Shown piece after piece: positions 5,703-11,514 of a stretch of 13,021 nt of DNA (position 1 is its first letter; each line of letters opens with the position of its first letter). The position numbers were made by a program, and so were the translations under genes. The notes below the pieces were generated by a model that had not been told where the DNA came from, did no database searches, and saw nothing but the letters and a program-made list of their open reading frames with translations. Source of the DNA: JBQTIQ01 sp052387955 (GTDB taxonomy: Bacteria > Actinomycetota > Acidimicrobiia > Acidimicrobiales > JACDCH01); assembly GCA_052387955.1 (NCBI GenBank), contig JBQTIQ010000078.1, forward strand, positions 1 to 13,021, given 5' to 3'.

Positions 5703-6728
5703 CTAACGCGTCGCCAGTAGCTCGGCGATCTGCACCGCGTTTAGGGCGGCGCCCTTGCGCAGGTTGTCGCTGGCGACGAAGAGGGCCAGGCCCCGGCCAC
5801 CCTCGACCGAGAGATCACGCCGGATACGGCCGACGAAGGAGGGGTCGGCGCCGGCCGCCTGGAGCGGGGTGGGGACGTCGCTCAGGCGTACACCGGGGGC
5901 CGAGGCCAGGATCTCGGTGGCCCGTTCGGGCGAGATCGGCCGTTCGAAGGTGGCGTTGATCGACAACGAATGACCGGTGTAGACCGGCACCCGCACGCAG
6001 GTGCCCGACACCGCCAGGTCGGGGATCCCGAGGATCTTGCGGCTCTCGTTGCGGAGCTTCTGTTCCTCGTCGGTCTCGCCGCTGCCGTCGTCGACCAGCG
6101 CACCGGCCAACGCGATGACGTTGAAGGCGATGGGGGCGGCGAACTTGACCGGAGCGGGGAAGTCGACCGCGTTCCCGTCGAAGGCCAGCGCGGCGGCGCC
6201 GTCACCGACCTTGCGGACCTGCTCGTCGAGCTCGTTCACGCCGGCCCCGCCGGCGCCCGACACGGCCTGGAACGTCGACACCACCAGTCGCTGCAGGCCC
6301 GCCTCGCGGTGCAGCGGCATCAGCACCGGCATGCCTGCCATCGTGGTGCAGTTGGGATTGGCGACGATGCCCTTGGGGATCCGTTCGAGAGCCTCGGGGT
6401 TGACCTCGCTCACCACCAGGGGGACGTCGGGGTCCATGCGCCAGGCCGACGAGTTGTCGACCACCACCGCGCCGGCCGCCGCCACCAGCTCGGCCACGTC
6501 TCTCGAGGCCTGCTTGCCGGCCGAGAACAGGGCGATGTCGACGCCGGCGTAGTCGGCGGTGCGAGCGTCCTCGACCGTCACCTCACCGTCGAGCCACGGC
6601 AGGGCACGACCGGCGGAGCGCGATGATGCCATGAACCTGATCTCGTCGAGCGGGAACTCGCGCTCGACGAGGATCTGGCGCATGACGCCCCCAACCTGGC
6701 CGGTGGCACCGACGACCGCGATTCGCAT
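5703..6728 (-). CDS. asd: Aspartate-semialdehyde dehydrogenase
   Basis: A 341-residue cytoplasmic enzyme reducing L-aspartyl-4-phosphate to L-aspartate-semialdehyde with NADPH, the second step of the pathway to lysine/diaminopimelate, threonine and methionine. The NADP-binding loop GATGQVG is at 7-13, and SSRSAG (35-40) contacts the cofactor. The catalytic Cys is C127 in ANPNCTTM, with FQAVSGAGGAGVNEL at 153-167. The substrate-binding helix EEQKLRNESRKILG is at 221-234, and the second catalytic residue is His253 in YTGHS. Length matches the family. An in-frame TTG two codons earlier exists, but the ATG at 6728 fits the family start MRIAVVGATG. There is no SD: a TAGAAT element ends 7 nt before the ATG, suggesting a leaderless transcript besides read-through from lysC, whose stop is 21 nt upstream. 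Confidence 0.97.
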   Translation of the reverse strand: MRIAVVGATGQVGGVMRQILVEREFPLDEIRFMASSRSAGRALPWLDGEVTVEDARTADYAGVDIALFSAGKQASRDVAELVAAAGAVVVDNSSAWRMDPDVPLVVSEVNPEALERIPKGIVANPNCTTMAGMPVLMPLHREAGLQRLVVSTFQAVSGAGGAGVNELDEQVRKVGDGAAALAFDGNAVDFPAPVKFAAPIAFNVIALAGALVDDGSGETDEEQKLRNESRKILGIPDLAVSGTCVRVPVYTGHSLSINATFERPISPERATEILASAPGVRLSDVPTPLQAAGADPSFVGRIRRDLSVEGGRGLALFVASDNLRKGAALNAVQIAELLATR

Positions 6729-6735
6729 GGTCAAA

Positions 6736-6741
6736 ATTCTA
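6736..6741 (-). promoter_or_regulatory. Putative -10 (TAGAAT) for a leaderless asd transcript
   Basis: On the minus strand TAGAAT (5 of 6 to TATAAT) lies between the lysC stop and asd, 7 nt before the asd ATG. TCGACG, 16 nt further upstream (6758-6763), resembles TTGACA at 4 of 6 bases. Position and lack of an SD fit an internal promoter giving leaderless asd mRNA. Confidence 0.5.
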
Positions 6742-6749
6742 GGCGTCGG

Positions 6750-7229
6750 CTAGACCGCGTCGAGCCCGTAGGCGGTGTGCAGGAGTTGCACGGCCTGTTC
6801 GACCTGCTCGCCGTCGACCACGCAGGAGATGCGGATGGCCGAGGTCGAGATCATCTCGATGTTGATGCCGGCGCCGGCCAGGGTCTGGAACATGGTGGCG
6901 GCCACGCCGGGATTGGTCTTCATGCCCGCGCCGACGAGGCTGACCTTGCCGATGGAGGGATCGGTGGTGACGCCGGTGGCGCCGATCTCGGCCGAGAGCC
7001 CATCGGCGACCGCGGTGGCGGTGTCGAGCTGGTCGCGGGGCACGGTGAAGGAGATGTCGGTGACGCCGTGGTCGGACACGTTCTGCACGATCATGTCGAC
7101 GTTGACGCCGGCGTCGGCCAGGGGCCGGAACACCCGGGCGGCGATGCCGGGCTGGTCGGGCACCCCCGAGATCGTCACCTTCGCCTCCGACGTGTCGTGC
7201 ACCACGGCCGACACGATGGCCTGCTCCAT
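6750..7229 (-). CDS. lysC: Aspartate kinase beta subunit, internal in-frame start within lysC
   Basis: An in-frame ATG at lysC codon 247 (MEQAIVSAVVHDTSEAKVTISG) is preceded by GAGGAGG with 8-nt spacing, a strong ribosome site in the middle of a gene. Translation from it gives a 159-residue protein made only of the two ACT regulatory domains. Bacillus subtilis aspartokinase II and Corynebacterium glutamicum LysC are known to make alpha2beta2 enzymes from exactly this kind of overlapping start, at nearly the same codon. Here the SD and ATG are seen; production of the subunit is inferred. Confidence 0.7.
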   Translation of the reverse strand: MEQAIVSAVVHDTSEAKVTISGVPDQPGIAARVFRPLADAGVNVDMIVQNVSDHGVTDISFTVPRDQLDTATAVADGLSAEIGATGVTTDPSIGKVSLVGAGMKTNPGVAATMFQTLAGAGINIEMISTSAIRISCVVDGEQVEQAVQLLHTAYGLDAV

Positions 7230-7967
7230 CGACTGGTCCTCCTCGACGACCCAGGTCCCGGGCTCCCAGGTGAAGCTCGAGCGCACATGCAACTTCACTC
7301 GCCAGGTACGGGCGAACTCGACCGATCGCATCGCCGGCTTGGGACACCCGCAGGCGCACATCTCCAGCAGCTCGTCGAAGCTCACCTGGCGCATGCGCCG
7401 GGCCGTGGGGACAAGGCGGGGATCAGCCGTGAACACGCCGGGGACATCGGTGTACAGCTCGCAGGCGTCGGCACCGAGGGCGTGGGCGAGCGCCACCGCG
7501 GTGGTGTCCGAGCCGCCCCGGCCGAAGAACGTCACGTCGCGGTCGGTAGACACACCCTGGGAGCCGCCCACCACCGCCACCTTGCCGTTGTCGAGGGCGT
7601 CCCTGACCCGATCGGGCCGCACCTCGAGGATCTTGGCGTTGGTGTGGTTGGTGTCGGTGACGAACCCGGCCTGGCTGCCGGTGAACGAATCGGCGGGCAC
7701 CCCGGCCCCGTGAAGGGCCATGCACAGCAGCGCGGTGGCCTTGCGTTCCCCGGCGGTGATGAGCATGTCCATCTCCCGGCCGGGGCGGACGGTCGAGACC
7801 TCCGACGCCAGCCGGATCAGCTCGTCGGTCTCCTTGCCCATGGCGGAGACGACCACGACGACCGAGTCGCCGTGCCGGCGGGTGCGCAGGACGTGATCGG
7901 CGACCTCCCGGATGCGGTCGGGATCGGCCACCGAGGTGCCACCGAACTTCTGGACGACGAGCCCCAT
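6750..7967 (-). CDS. lysC: Aspartate kinase
   Basis: A 405-residue cytoplasmic enzyme phosphorylating L-aspartate with ATP, the committed and usually feedback-controlled step of the aspartate pathway. The amino-acid kinase domain (1-240) starts VVQKFGGTSV and contains VVVVSAMGKETDEL (37-50), LITAGER (69-75), SFTGSQAGFVTD (94-105), FGRGGSDTTAVALA (148-161) and YTDVPGVFTADPR (172-184). Two ACT domains follow (about 258-325 and 341-400), with KVSLVGAGMKTNPGV (341-355) and EMISTSAIRISCVV (371-384). A second start for a beta subunit lies at codon 247. Oddities are CACGCPKPAMRSVEF (204-218), where most homologues have a SGA(K)VLxxRSVEYA-like segment, and GGSQG (134-138) in place of GFQG. There is no SD upstream; TAACTT sits 10 nt before the ATG. 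It follows the bldD-like gene after 88 nt and precedes asd by 21 nt. Confidence 0.97.
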   Translation of the reverse strand: MGLVVQKFGGTSVADPDRIREVADHVLRTRRHGDSVVVVVSAMGKETDELIRLASEVSTVRPGREMDMLITAGERKATALLCMALHGAGVPADSFTGSQAGFVTDTNHTNAKILEVRPDRVRDALDNGKVAVVGGSQGVSTDRDVTFFGRGGSDTTAVALAHALGADACELYTDVPGVFTADPRLVPTARRMRQVSFDELLEMCACGCPKPAMRSVEFARTWRVKLHVRSSFTWEPGTWVVEEDQSMEQAIVSAVVHDTSEAKVTISGVPDQPGIAARVFRPLADAGVNVDMIVQNVSDHGVTDISFTVPRDQLDTATAVADGLSAEIGATGVTTDPSIGKVSLVGAGMKTNPGVAATMFQTLAGAGINIEMISTSAIRISCVVDGEQVEQAVQLLHTAYGLDAV

Positions 7968-7977
7968 ATCGGCGGGG

Positions 7978-7983
7978 AAGTTA
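7978..7983 (-). promoter_or_regulatory. Possible -10 (TAACTT) upstream of lysC
   Basis: TAACTT fits TANNNT and ends 10 nt before the lysC ATG, in a gene without an SD. The region upstream is GC-only (it contains a 12-bp palindrome, 7986-7997) and shows no -35 match. Transcription could instead come from the bldD-like gene. Confidence 0.3.
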
Positions 7984-8028
7984 CCGGCGCCGGCGCCCGG
8001 CGCGAAACCAGCGGCGGTCAGCGCAGGG

Positions 8029-8048
8029 GACGGCCCGCCGGGACCGTC
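8029..8048 (-). terminator. GC-rich hairpin just after the bldD-like gene
   Basis: The arms GACGG-CCC and GGG-a-CCGTC form an 8-bp stem with one bulged base and a 3-nt loop, starting 7 nt after the bldD-like stop. There is no U-tract, so if it ends or attenuates transcription before lysC it would be a U-less actinobacterial-type terminator. Confidence 0.35.
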
Positions 8049-8055
8049 GAGGGAC

Positions 8056-8571
8056 TCAGGGCCGCCGCGCCACCCGTCGCTGGCCGTTGGTGTTCTCGAT
8101 CAGCACGTTCCACGAACGCAACAGGGCGAAGAGCTCGGGTTCGGAGCACTGCTGGAGCGCGCAGAGCACGTTGATGTCGTTGCGGCGGATCGACATCATC
8201 TGGCCGTTGAAGTCACCCCGCTCGAGCAGGATCGAGCGCAGGTAGCGGGCGATGGGCTCCGACGCCTCCTCACGGCGCAGGGCGACCAGGTCGAGCACCA
8301 CCCGACTGGGCCGCTGGGCGGCGGCGGTGGTGGTGTCCTCGCCCAGCAACGCGGCCATCGACACGTCGTAGAAACCGGCCAGCTCGCGCAGACGGGGCAG
8401 GCTGAGGTTACGGAACCCCCGCTCGTAGGCGCCGACCGCCGAAGCGCTCCACCGCCCGTCCGAACGCCGTTCGACCTCGTCGAGAGACAGGCCCAACGCC
8501 CGTCGCACGGCCCGCAGCCGGCGACCGACCGCCCGGGACGCATCCGTCGGTTCGTCCTCGAACTCGTTCAC
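8056..8571 (-). CDS. BldD-like transcriptional regulator with cyclic-di-GMP signature
   Basis: A 171-residue cytoplasmic DNA-binding protein resembling Streptomyces BldD, the developmental repressor whose dimer is assembled by tetrameric c-di-GMP. An XRE-type helix-turn-helix domain occupies about 14-77, with the BldD-like run LSLDEVERRSDGRW then VGAYERGFRNLSLPRLRELAGFY. The C-terminal domain (about 88-160) carries RGD at 118-120, eight residues, then RRND at 129-132. This is the BldD c-di-GMP signature RGD-X8-RQDD with the two middle residues changed and the outer Arg and Asp kept. The surrounding ERGDFNGQMMSIRRNDINVL also matches the BldD pattern. The start is GTG with GGGAG 5 nt upstream. 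It is divergent from the cyclophilin gene and followed by lysC and asd on the same strand. That it controls lysC is inference from position only. Confidence 0.88.
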   Translation of the reverse strand: MNEFEDEPTDASRAVGRRLRAVRRALGLSLDEVERRSDGRWSASAVGAYERGFRNLSLPRLRELAGFYDVSMAALLGEDTTTAAAQRPSRVVLDLVALRREEASEPIARYLRSILLERGDFNGQMMSIRRNDINVLCALQQCSEPELFALLRSWNVLIENTNGQRRVARRP

Positions 8572-8598
8572 CTGGCTCCCTTCTCCCCCTTCGGCTCC

Positions 8599-8626
8599 CT
8601 ATCGGTGCCGGGCCCCGGTGGATTTA
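8599..8626 (-). promoter_or_regulatory. Sigma-28/WhiG-like promoter candidate before the bldD-like gene
   Basis: On the minus strand TAAA (8626-8623), a 16-nt spacer and ACCGATAG (8606-8599) resemble the FliA/SigD/WhiG consensus TAAA-N15-GCCGATAA, with six central -10 bases matching. Transcription would start about 20 nt before the GTG, leaving room for the SD. An 11-bp palindrome (CCGGG-c-CCCGG) fills part of the spacer. Confidence 0.4.
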
Positions 8627-8705
8627 GGTTTCGCGCTGTCATCGTTCCGTCGGCCTCGGGTGGGGTTGGACCTGTACCCGGTCCTGAGGACTGTAGGTTT
8701 CTCGG
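8624..8705 (+). repeat. Repeated motif TNTAGGTTTCNCG in the bldD/cyclophilin divergent region
   Basis: The 13-bp pattern occurs at 8624-8636 (TTTAGGTTTCGCG) and 8693-8705 (TGTAGGTTTCTCG), 69 bp apart in the same orientation. Weaker similarity continues upstream of each (GGnCCnG). The second copy contains the proposed -10 of the cyclophilin gene; the first contains the TAAA box of the bldD-like promoter on the other strand. They could be operators for one regulator or two tandem -10 regions. Confidence 0.6.
8694..8699 (+). promoter_or_regulatory. Putative -10 (TAGGTT) for the cyclophilin gene
   Basis: TAGGTT fits TANNNT and ends 9 nt before the ATG at 8709. No SD precedes the ATG (TCTCGGCCC lies between), so a leaderless or near-leaderless mRNA is likely. 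No good -35 is visible at 16-18 nt. Confidence 0.45.
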
Positions 8706-8708
8706 CCC

Positions 8709-9581
8709 ATGGGCACGGCCAAACGAGAGCGGCAGCGACAGGGACGACAGGCGCGCCTGGCACAGGCGTACGCCGACCAGGCCCGGAGCCGCCGCGCCCG
8801 TGGCGTGCGGAACGCCGTGATCCTCGTGGGCGCCCTCGTCTTCGGTGCCTTCCTGTGGTCGTTGCGGGGCTCGGACGACACCGAGCCGGTAGCGGCGACC
8901 GATCAGGCCAGCAGCGAGGCGCCTACCGATGAGACGACGACCACCACCGTCGCCGCGCCGGTGGTGGTTCCGATCACGGTGCCGCCCGCCGGCGAGTCGG
9001 TTTCCGGCGACACGCCGTGCCCGCCTGCCGACGGCTCGGCGGCCCGCACCACCGCGTTCGAGAACCCTCCACCCACCTGCATCCGGGCGGGAAGGACCTA
9101 CACGGCCGAGGTCGCCACGTCGAAAGGCGACTTCACCATCCGGCTCGACACCGAGTCGGCCCCCGATGCGGTCAACAACTTCGTGACGCTGGCCCGCTAC
9201 CACTACTACGACGGCGTGGCCTTCCATCGCATCGTCGCCGGTTTCGTCAACCAGACCGGCGACGCCGTCGGCCCCCGGCCCGGCACCGGCGGCCCCGGGT
9301 ACACCTTCGGGGACGAGCTCCCCGCCGACGCCAGCGTCTACGGCGAGGGCGCGGTGGCCATGGCCAACAGCGGGCCCGACACCAACGCGAGCCAATGGTT
9401 CGTGGTCGTGGGCGACGGGGGCTCCCGGCTCGAGCCGAAGTACTCGAAGTTCGGCGAGGTCACCGAGGGCATCGAGGTGGTGCAGGCCATCAACGTCCTC
9501 GCCACCAACAACCCTCCATCGGCCGACCCGACCACGACCGAGCTGGTCACGGTCTCGTCGGTGACGATCACGGAGGAGTAG
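8709..9581 (+). CDS. Membrane-anchored cyclophilin-type peptidyl-prolyl cis-trans isomerase
   Basis: A 290-residue protein that should catalyse cis-trans isomerisation of Xaa-Pro bonds outside the membrane. A basic N-terminus (1-34) precedes one transmembrane helix (about 35-51, AVILVGALVFGAFLWSL). An Asp/Thr-rich linker with TTTTTV (76-81) follows. Residues 101-126 carry a conserved actinobacterial prelude with two Cys (C104 and C124), probably a disulfide. The cyclophilin domain covers about 130-288: GDFTIRLDTESAPDAVNNFV, FHRI with catalytic-type Arg174, NQTGD (181-185), GPGYTFGDE (195-203), MANSGPDTNASQWFV (218-232) and KFGEVTEGIEVV (247-258). The core differs from eukaryotic cyclophilins (QWF for QFF), as is usual in this bacterial group. 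The gene is divergent from the bldD-like regulator and overlaps the histidine kinase gene convergently by 14 bp. Confidence 0.93.
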   Translation: MGTAKRERQRQGRQARLAQAYADQARSRRARGVRNAVILVGALVFGAFLWSLRGSDDTEPVAATDQASSEAPTDETTTTTVAAPVVVPITVPPAGESVSGDTPCPPADGSAARTTAFENPPPTCIRAGRTYTAEVATSKGDFTIRLDTESAPDAVNNFVTLARYHYYDGVAFHRIVAGFVNQTGDAVGPRPGTGGPGYTFGDELPADASVYGEGAVAMANSGPDTNASQWFVVVGDGGSRLEPKYSKFGEVTEGIEVVQAINVLATNNPPSADPTTTELVTVSSVTITEE

Positions 9582-11196
9582 CGGCGGCGCCCGGTGACCG
9601 CGGGCGGGCCCGGGCCGTCGCCGATGCCCGCAGCCGGGCCGGCGTCGTGTCACGATTGGGCTGAGATGACACCCTCAGGCTGAAGGAGAACGCGCAGCCG
9701 CCGCCGGGGACGTCGTCGACCCATACCGTGCCGCCCATGGCCTCGACCGAGCGTCTCACGATGTAGAGGCCCAGGCCGACGCCCTGCTGGGGCCGGGTCA
9801 GATGGTTGCCCAGCCGGGTGAACTTGTCGAAGATCCGGTCCCGGTCGGCGGCGACGATCCCCGGGCCGCGGTCCACGACCGTGGTCACCACCCGCTCGCC
9901 GTCATGGGCGACGGCCATCCCGATGCTCGAGCCCGGCGGCGAGTACTTCATGGCGTTGGACAGCAGGTTCGACACCACCTGGCCCGAGAGCTGTTCGTCG
10001 GCCACCACCATCGGCAGGACGGGCGGGACGACCAGGGTCATCTCCCGGGCCGGGTCCTGGCGTCGGGCCTCGTCGAGCCGCTCCCGGACCACCTGGGCCC
10101 AGTCGACCGTCTCGGCCACGATCAGCGCTTCGCCGGCCTGCTCGAGCGACGTCGCCTGCAGAAGCTGCTGGACCAGGCGTTCCAGGCGGCCCTCCTCACG
10201 CAGCACGACCTCGTAGATGTGGTGGCGTTCCTGGGTGCTGAGCTCCTGGTCACGCCGCTGGAGGGTCTGGAGGAAGCCCTTGATCGGTGTGAGCGGCGTG
10301 CGTAGCTCGTGGCTGACGGTGGCCAGGAAGTCGGCCTTGTCGTCCTCCATCTGCTTGCGGGCGGTGACGTCACGGGCGATCACGACGCTGCCACCGTCGG
10401 ACATCGGGGAGAAGGCGCAGTTGAGCCAACGCCGGCCGGCGGCCTCGCCGATGCTGGCCAGGGTCTCGACCAGGTCCGCGCCCCGGCAGGGGCAGGCGGT
10501 GCCGTGGAGCGGGTGCCCGTCCTCGTCGAGGGGGCGGAACACGGCACAGCACGGCTTGCCCAGCGCGACCGGCTCGGGGATGCCGGTGATGCGGGCCATG
10601 GCCGGGTTCCACGCCCGCACCCGTAGGTCGAGGCCGACCGACATGATCCCGTCCGACGACGACGCCACCACGTCGGCCAGCGCCCGCTGTTCGGTGCGGA
10701 CGGCCTCGAACAGCGAGAGCCGGTGCAACATGCCCGACACCCGTTGCGCGAGGGCGTCGAGGATGCGTTCGTCGCGTTCGCAGTAGGGCCGGTCGGCGCG
10801 GGAGGCCACGGCGATCGAACCGCAGGGCACGCCGTTGTCGTCGAGGAGGCGCATGCGCGACCCCGGGCCGTAGAGCGAGTAGCCGTGGGCGTCGCCGACC
10901 TCCATGCGCTCGGTGCCGCCCACCCCCTCGATGAGCACCACCGCCGCCGGCGCGTCGAGCAGGACCATGGCGTGCTTGCCCAGCTCACGGGCGGCGGCCA
11001 GGGTGCTGTCGGCGCCGGCCAGGGCCATCTCGGCCCGCCGCAGCCGCTCCATCTCACCGATGGCCAGCGCCCCGTCGGCCGTCGCCGGCCGGGCCATGAC
11101 GCGCCAGACGACGACCGCCCCGAGGACGGCGCCGAGCAGGGACGCTGCTACCGGGAGCACGGCCCCATCGTGGGCGGGCGCGACCACCGGGTCCAT
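9568..11196 (-). CDS. Membrane-associated GAF/PAS sensor histidine kinase
   Basis: A 542-residue two-component sensor kinase. A single hydrophobic segment (about 13-34, VLPVAASLLGAVLGAVVVWRVM) anchors the N-terminus. A GAF-like domain follows (about 60-160), then a PAS domain (about 167-282) with five Cys (C216, C217, C235, C237, C260). The HisKA domain has the phospho-acceptor His296 in SHELRTPLTPIKGF. The HATPase_c domain shows the N box (NLLSNAMKYSPPG, 410-422), DRGPGI (442-447) and GVGLGLYIV (472-480). After the last strand (FSFSLRV) a ~32-residue Arg/Ala/Pro tail runs into the convergent cyclophilin gene. The start is uncertain: ATG at 11196 is preferred, a TTG at 11226 in frame is possible, and neither has a well-placed SD. 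No response-regulator gene is adjacent, so this is an orphan kinase in this window; its partner and signal are unknown. Confidence 0.92.
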   Translation of the reverse strand: MDPVVAPAHDGAVLPVAASLLGAVLGAVVVWRVMARPATADGALAIGEMERLRRAEMALAGADSTLAAARELGKHAMVLLDAPAAVVLIEGVGGTERMEVGDAHGYSLYGPGSRMRLLDDNGVPCGSIAVASRADRPYCERDERILDALAQRVSGMLHRLSLFEAVRTEQRALADVVASSSDGIMSVGLDLRVRAWNPAMARITGIPEPVALGKPCCAVFRPLDEDGHPLHGTACPCRGADLVETLASIGEAAGRRWLNCAFSPMSDGGSVVIARDVTARKQMEDDKADFLATVSHELRTPLTPIKGFLQTLQRRDQELSTQERHHIYEVVLREEGRLERLVQQLLQATSLEQAGEALIVAETVDWAQVVRERLDEARRQDPAREMTLVVPPVLPMVVADEQLSGQVVSNLLSNAMKYSPPGSSIGMAVAHDGERVVTTVVDRGPGIVAADRDRIFDKFTRLGNHLTRPQQGVGLGLYIVRRSVEAMGGTVWVDDVPGGGCAFSFSLRVSSQPNRDTTPARLRASATARARPRSPGAAATPP

Positions 11197-11346
11197 AGGC
11201 CGGATGAACCGCTCCGATGGCCCCAACGGACCATTGACCGCCCCCTCGACTGGAATGATCCCTTCTCGGTCCGGCTCACGGATCGGCGCAACGGCAACCC
11301 GGGCGCGGCGCCAGGAGCGAAGCGACGCCCGCCGCGCCCCGGCCAG

Positions 11347-11514
11347 CTATTGTCCTGGAAGGTTGGCCCGTTGGATATGTCGGCCGGGCTGGGCGTCGCG
11401 GGCAAGGACGCAGGTCGAAGGCGCAATCGGGCATCTGCGGTGAGATCGAGGACGCAGCCAGCGGCGGTCAGACCGAGTCGAAATACCGACCTGATCGGCC
11501 TTCCAGGACACTAG
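11347..11514. repeat. 168-bp segment bounded by 16-bp near-perfect inverted repeats (MITE-like or operator pair)
   Basis: CTATTGTCCTGGAAGG at 11347-11362 is the inverse of CCTTCCAGGACACTAG at 11499-11514 with one mismatch; the central 12 bp match exactly. The right arm includes the TAG stop of the S51 peptidase gene (11511-11513 on the minus strand). CTA also occurs in direct orientation just outside both 12-bp cores (11347-11349 and 11511-11513), compatible with a 3-bp target duplication, though CTA/TAG is equally part of the inverted arms. The interior is less GC-rich and contains AGGACGCAG twice (11405-11413 and 11449-11457). No convincing gene lies inside. The rest of the region from 11197 shows no feature I can support. 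Confidence 0.6.

Noticed and set aside
6777..8174. Plus-strand open frame of 465 codons opposite lysC
   Set aside because: It is the complement of lysC, whose motifs are unmistakable; the His/Asp/Gly-rich translation has no domain and results from GC-biased codon positions.
8568..9653. Minus-strand open frame of 361 codons opposite the cyclophilin
   Set aside because: Antisense shadow of a clear cyclophilin gene, low-complexity Gly/Arg/His translation, also running over the divergent promoter region.
11377..11514. 45-codon plus-strand ORF (starting MSAGLGVAGK) inside the inverted-repeat segment
   Set aside because: No SD or leaderless -10, Arg-rich composition without domain, and it ends at the terminal repeat; not enough to call a gene.
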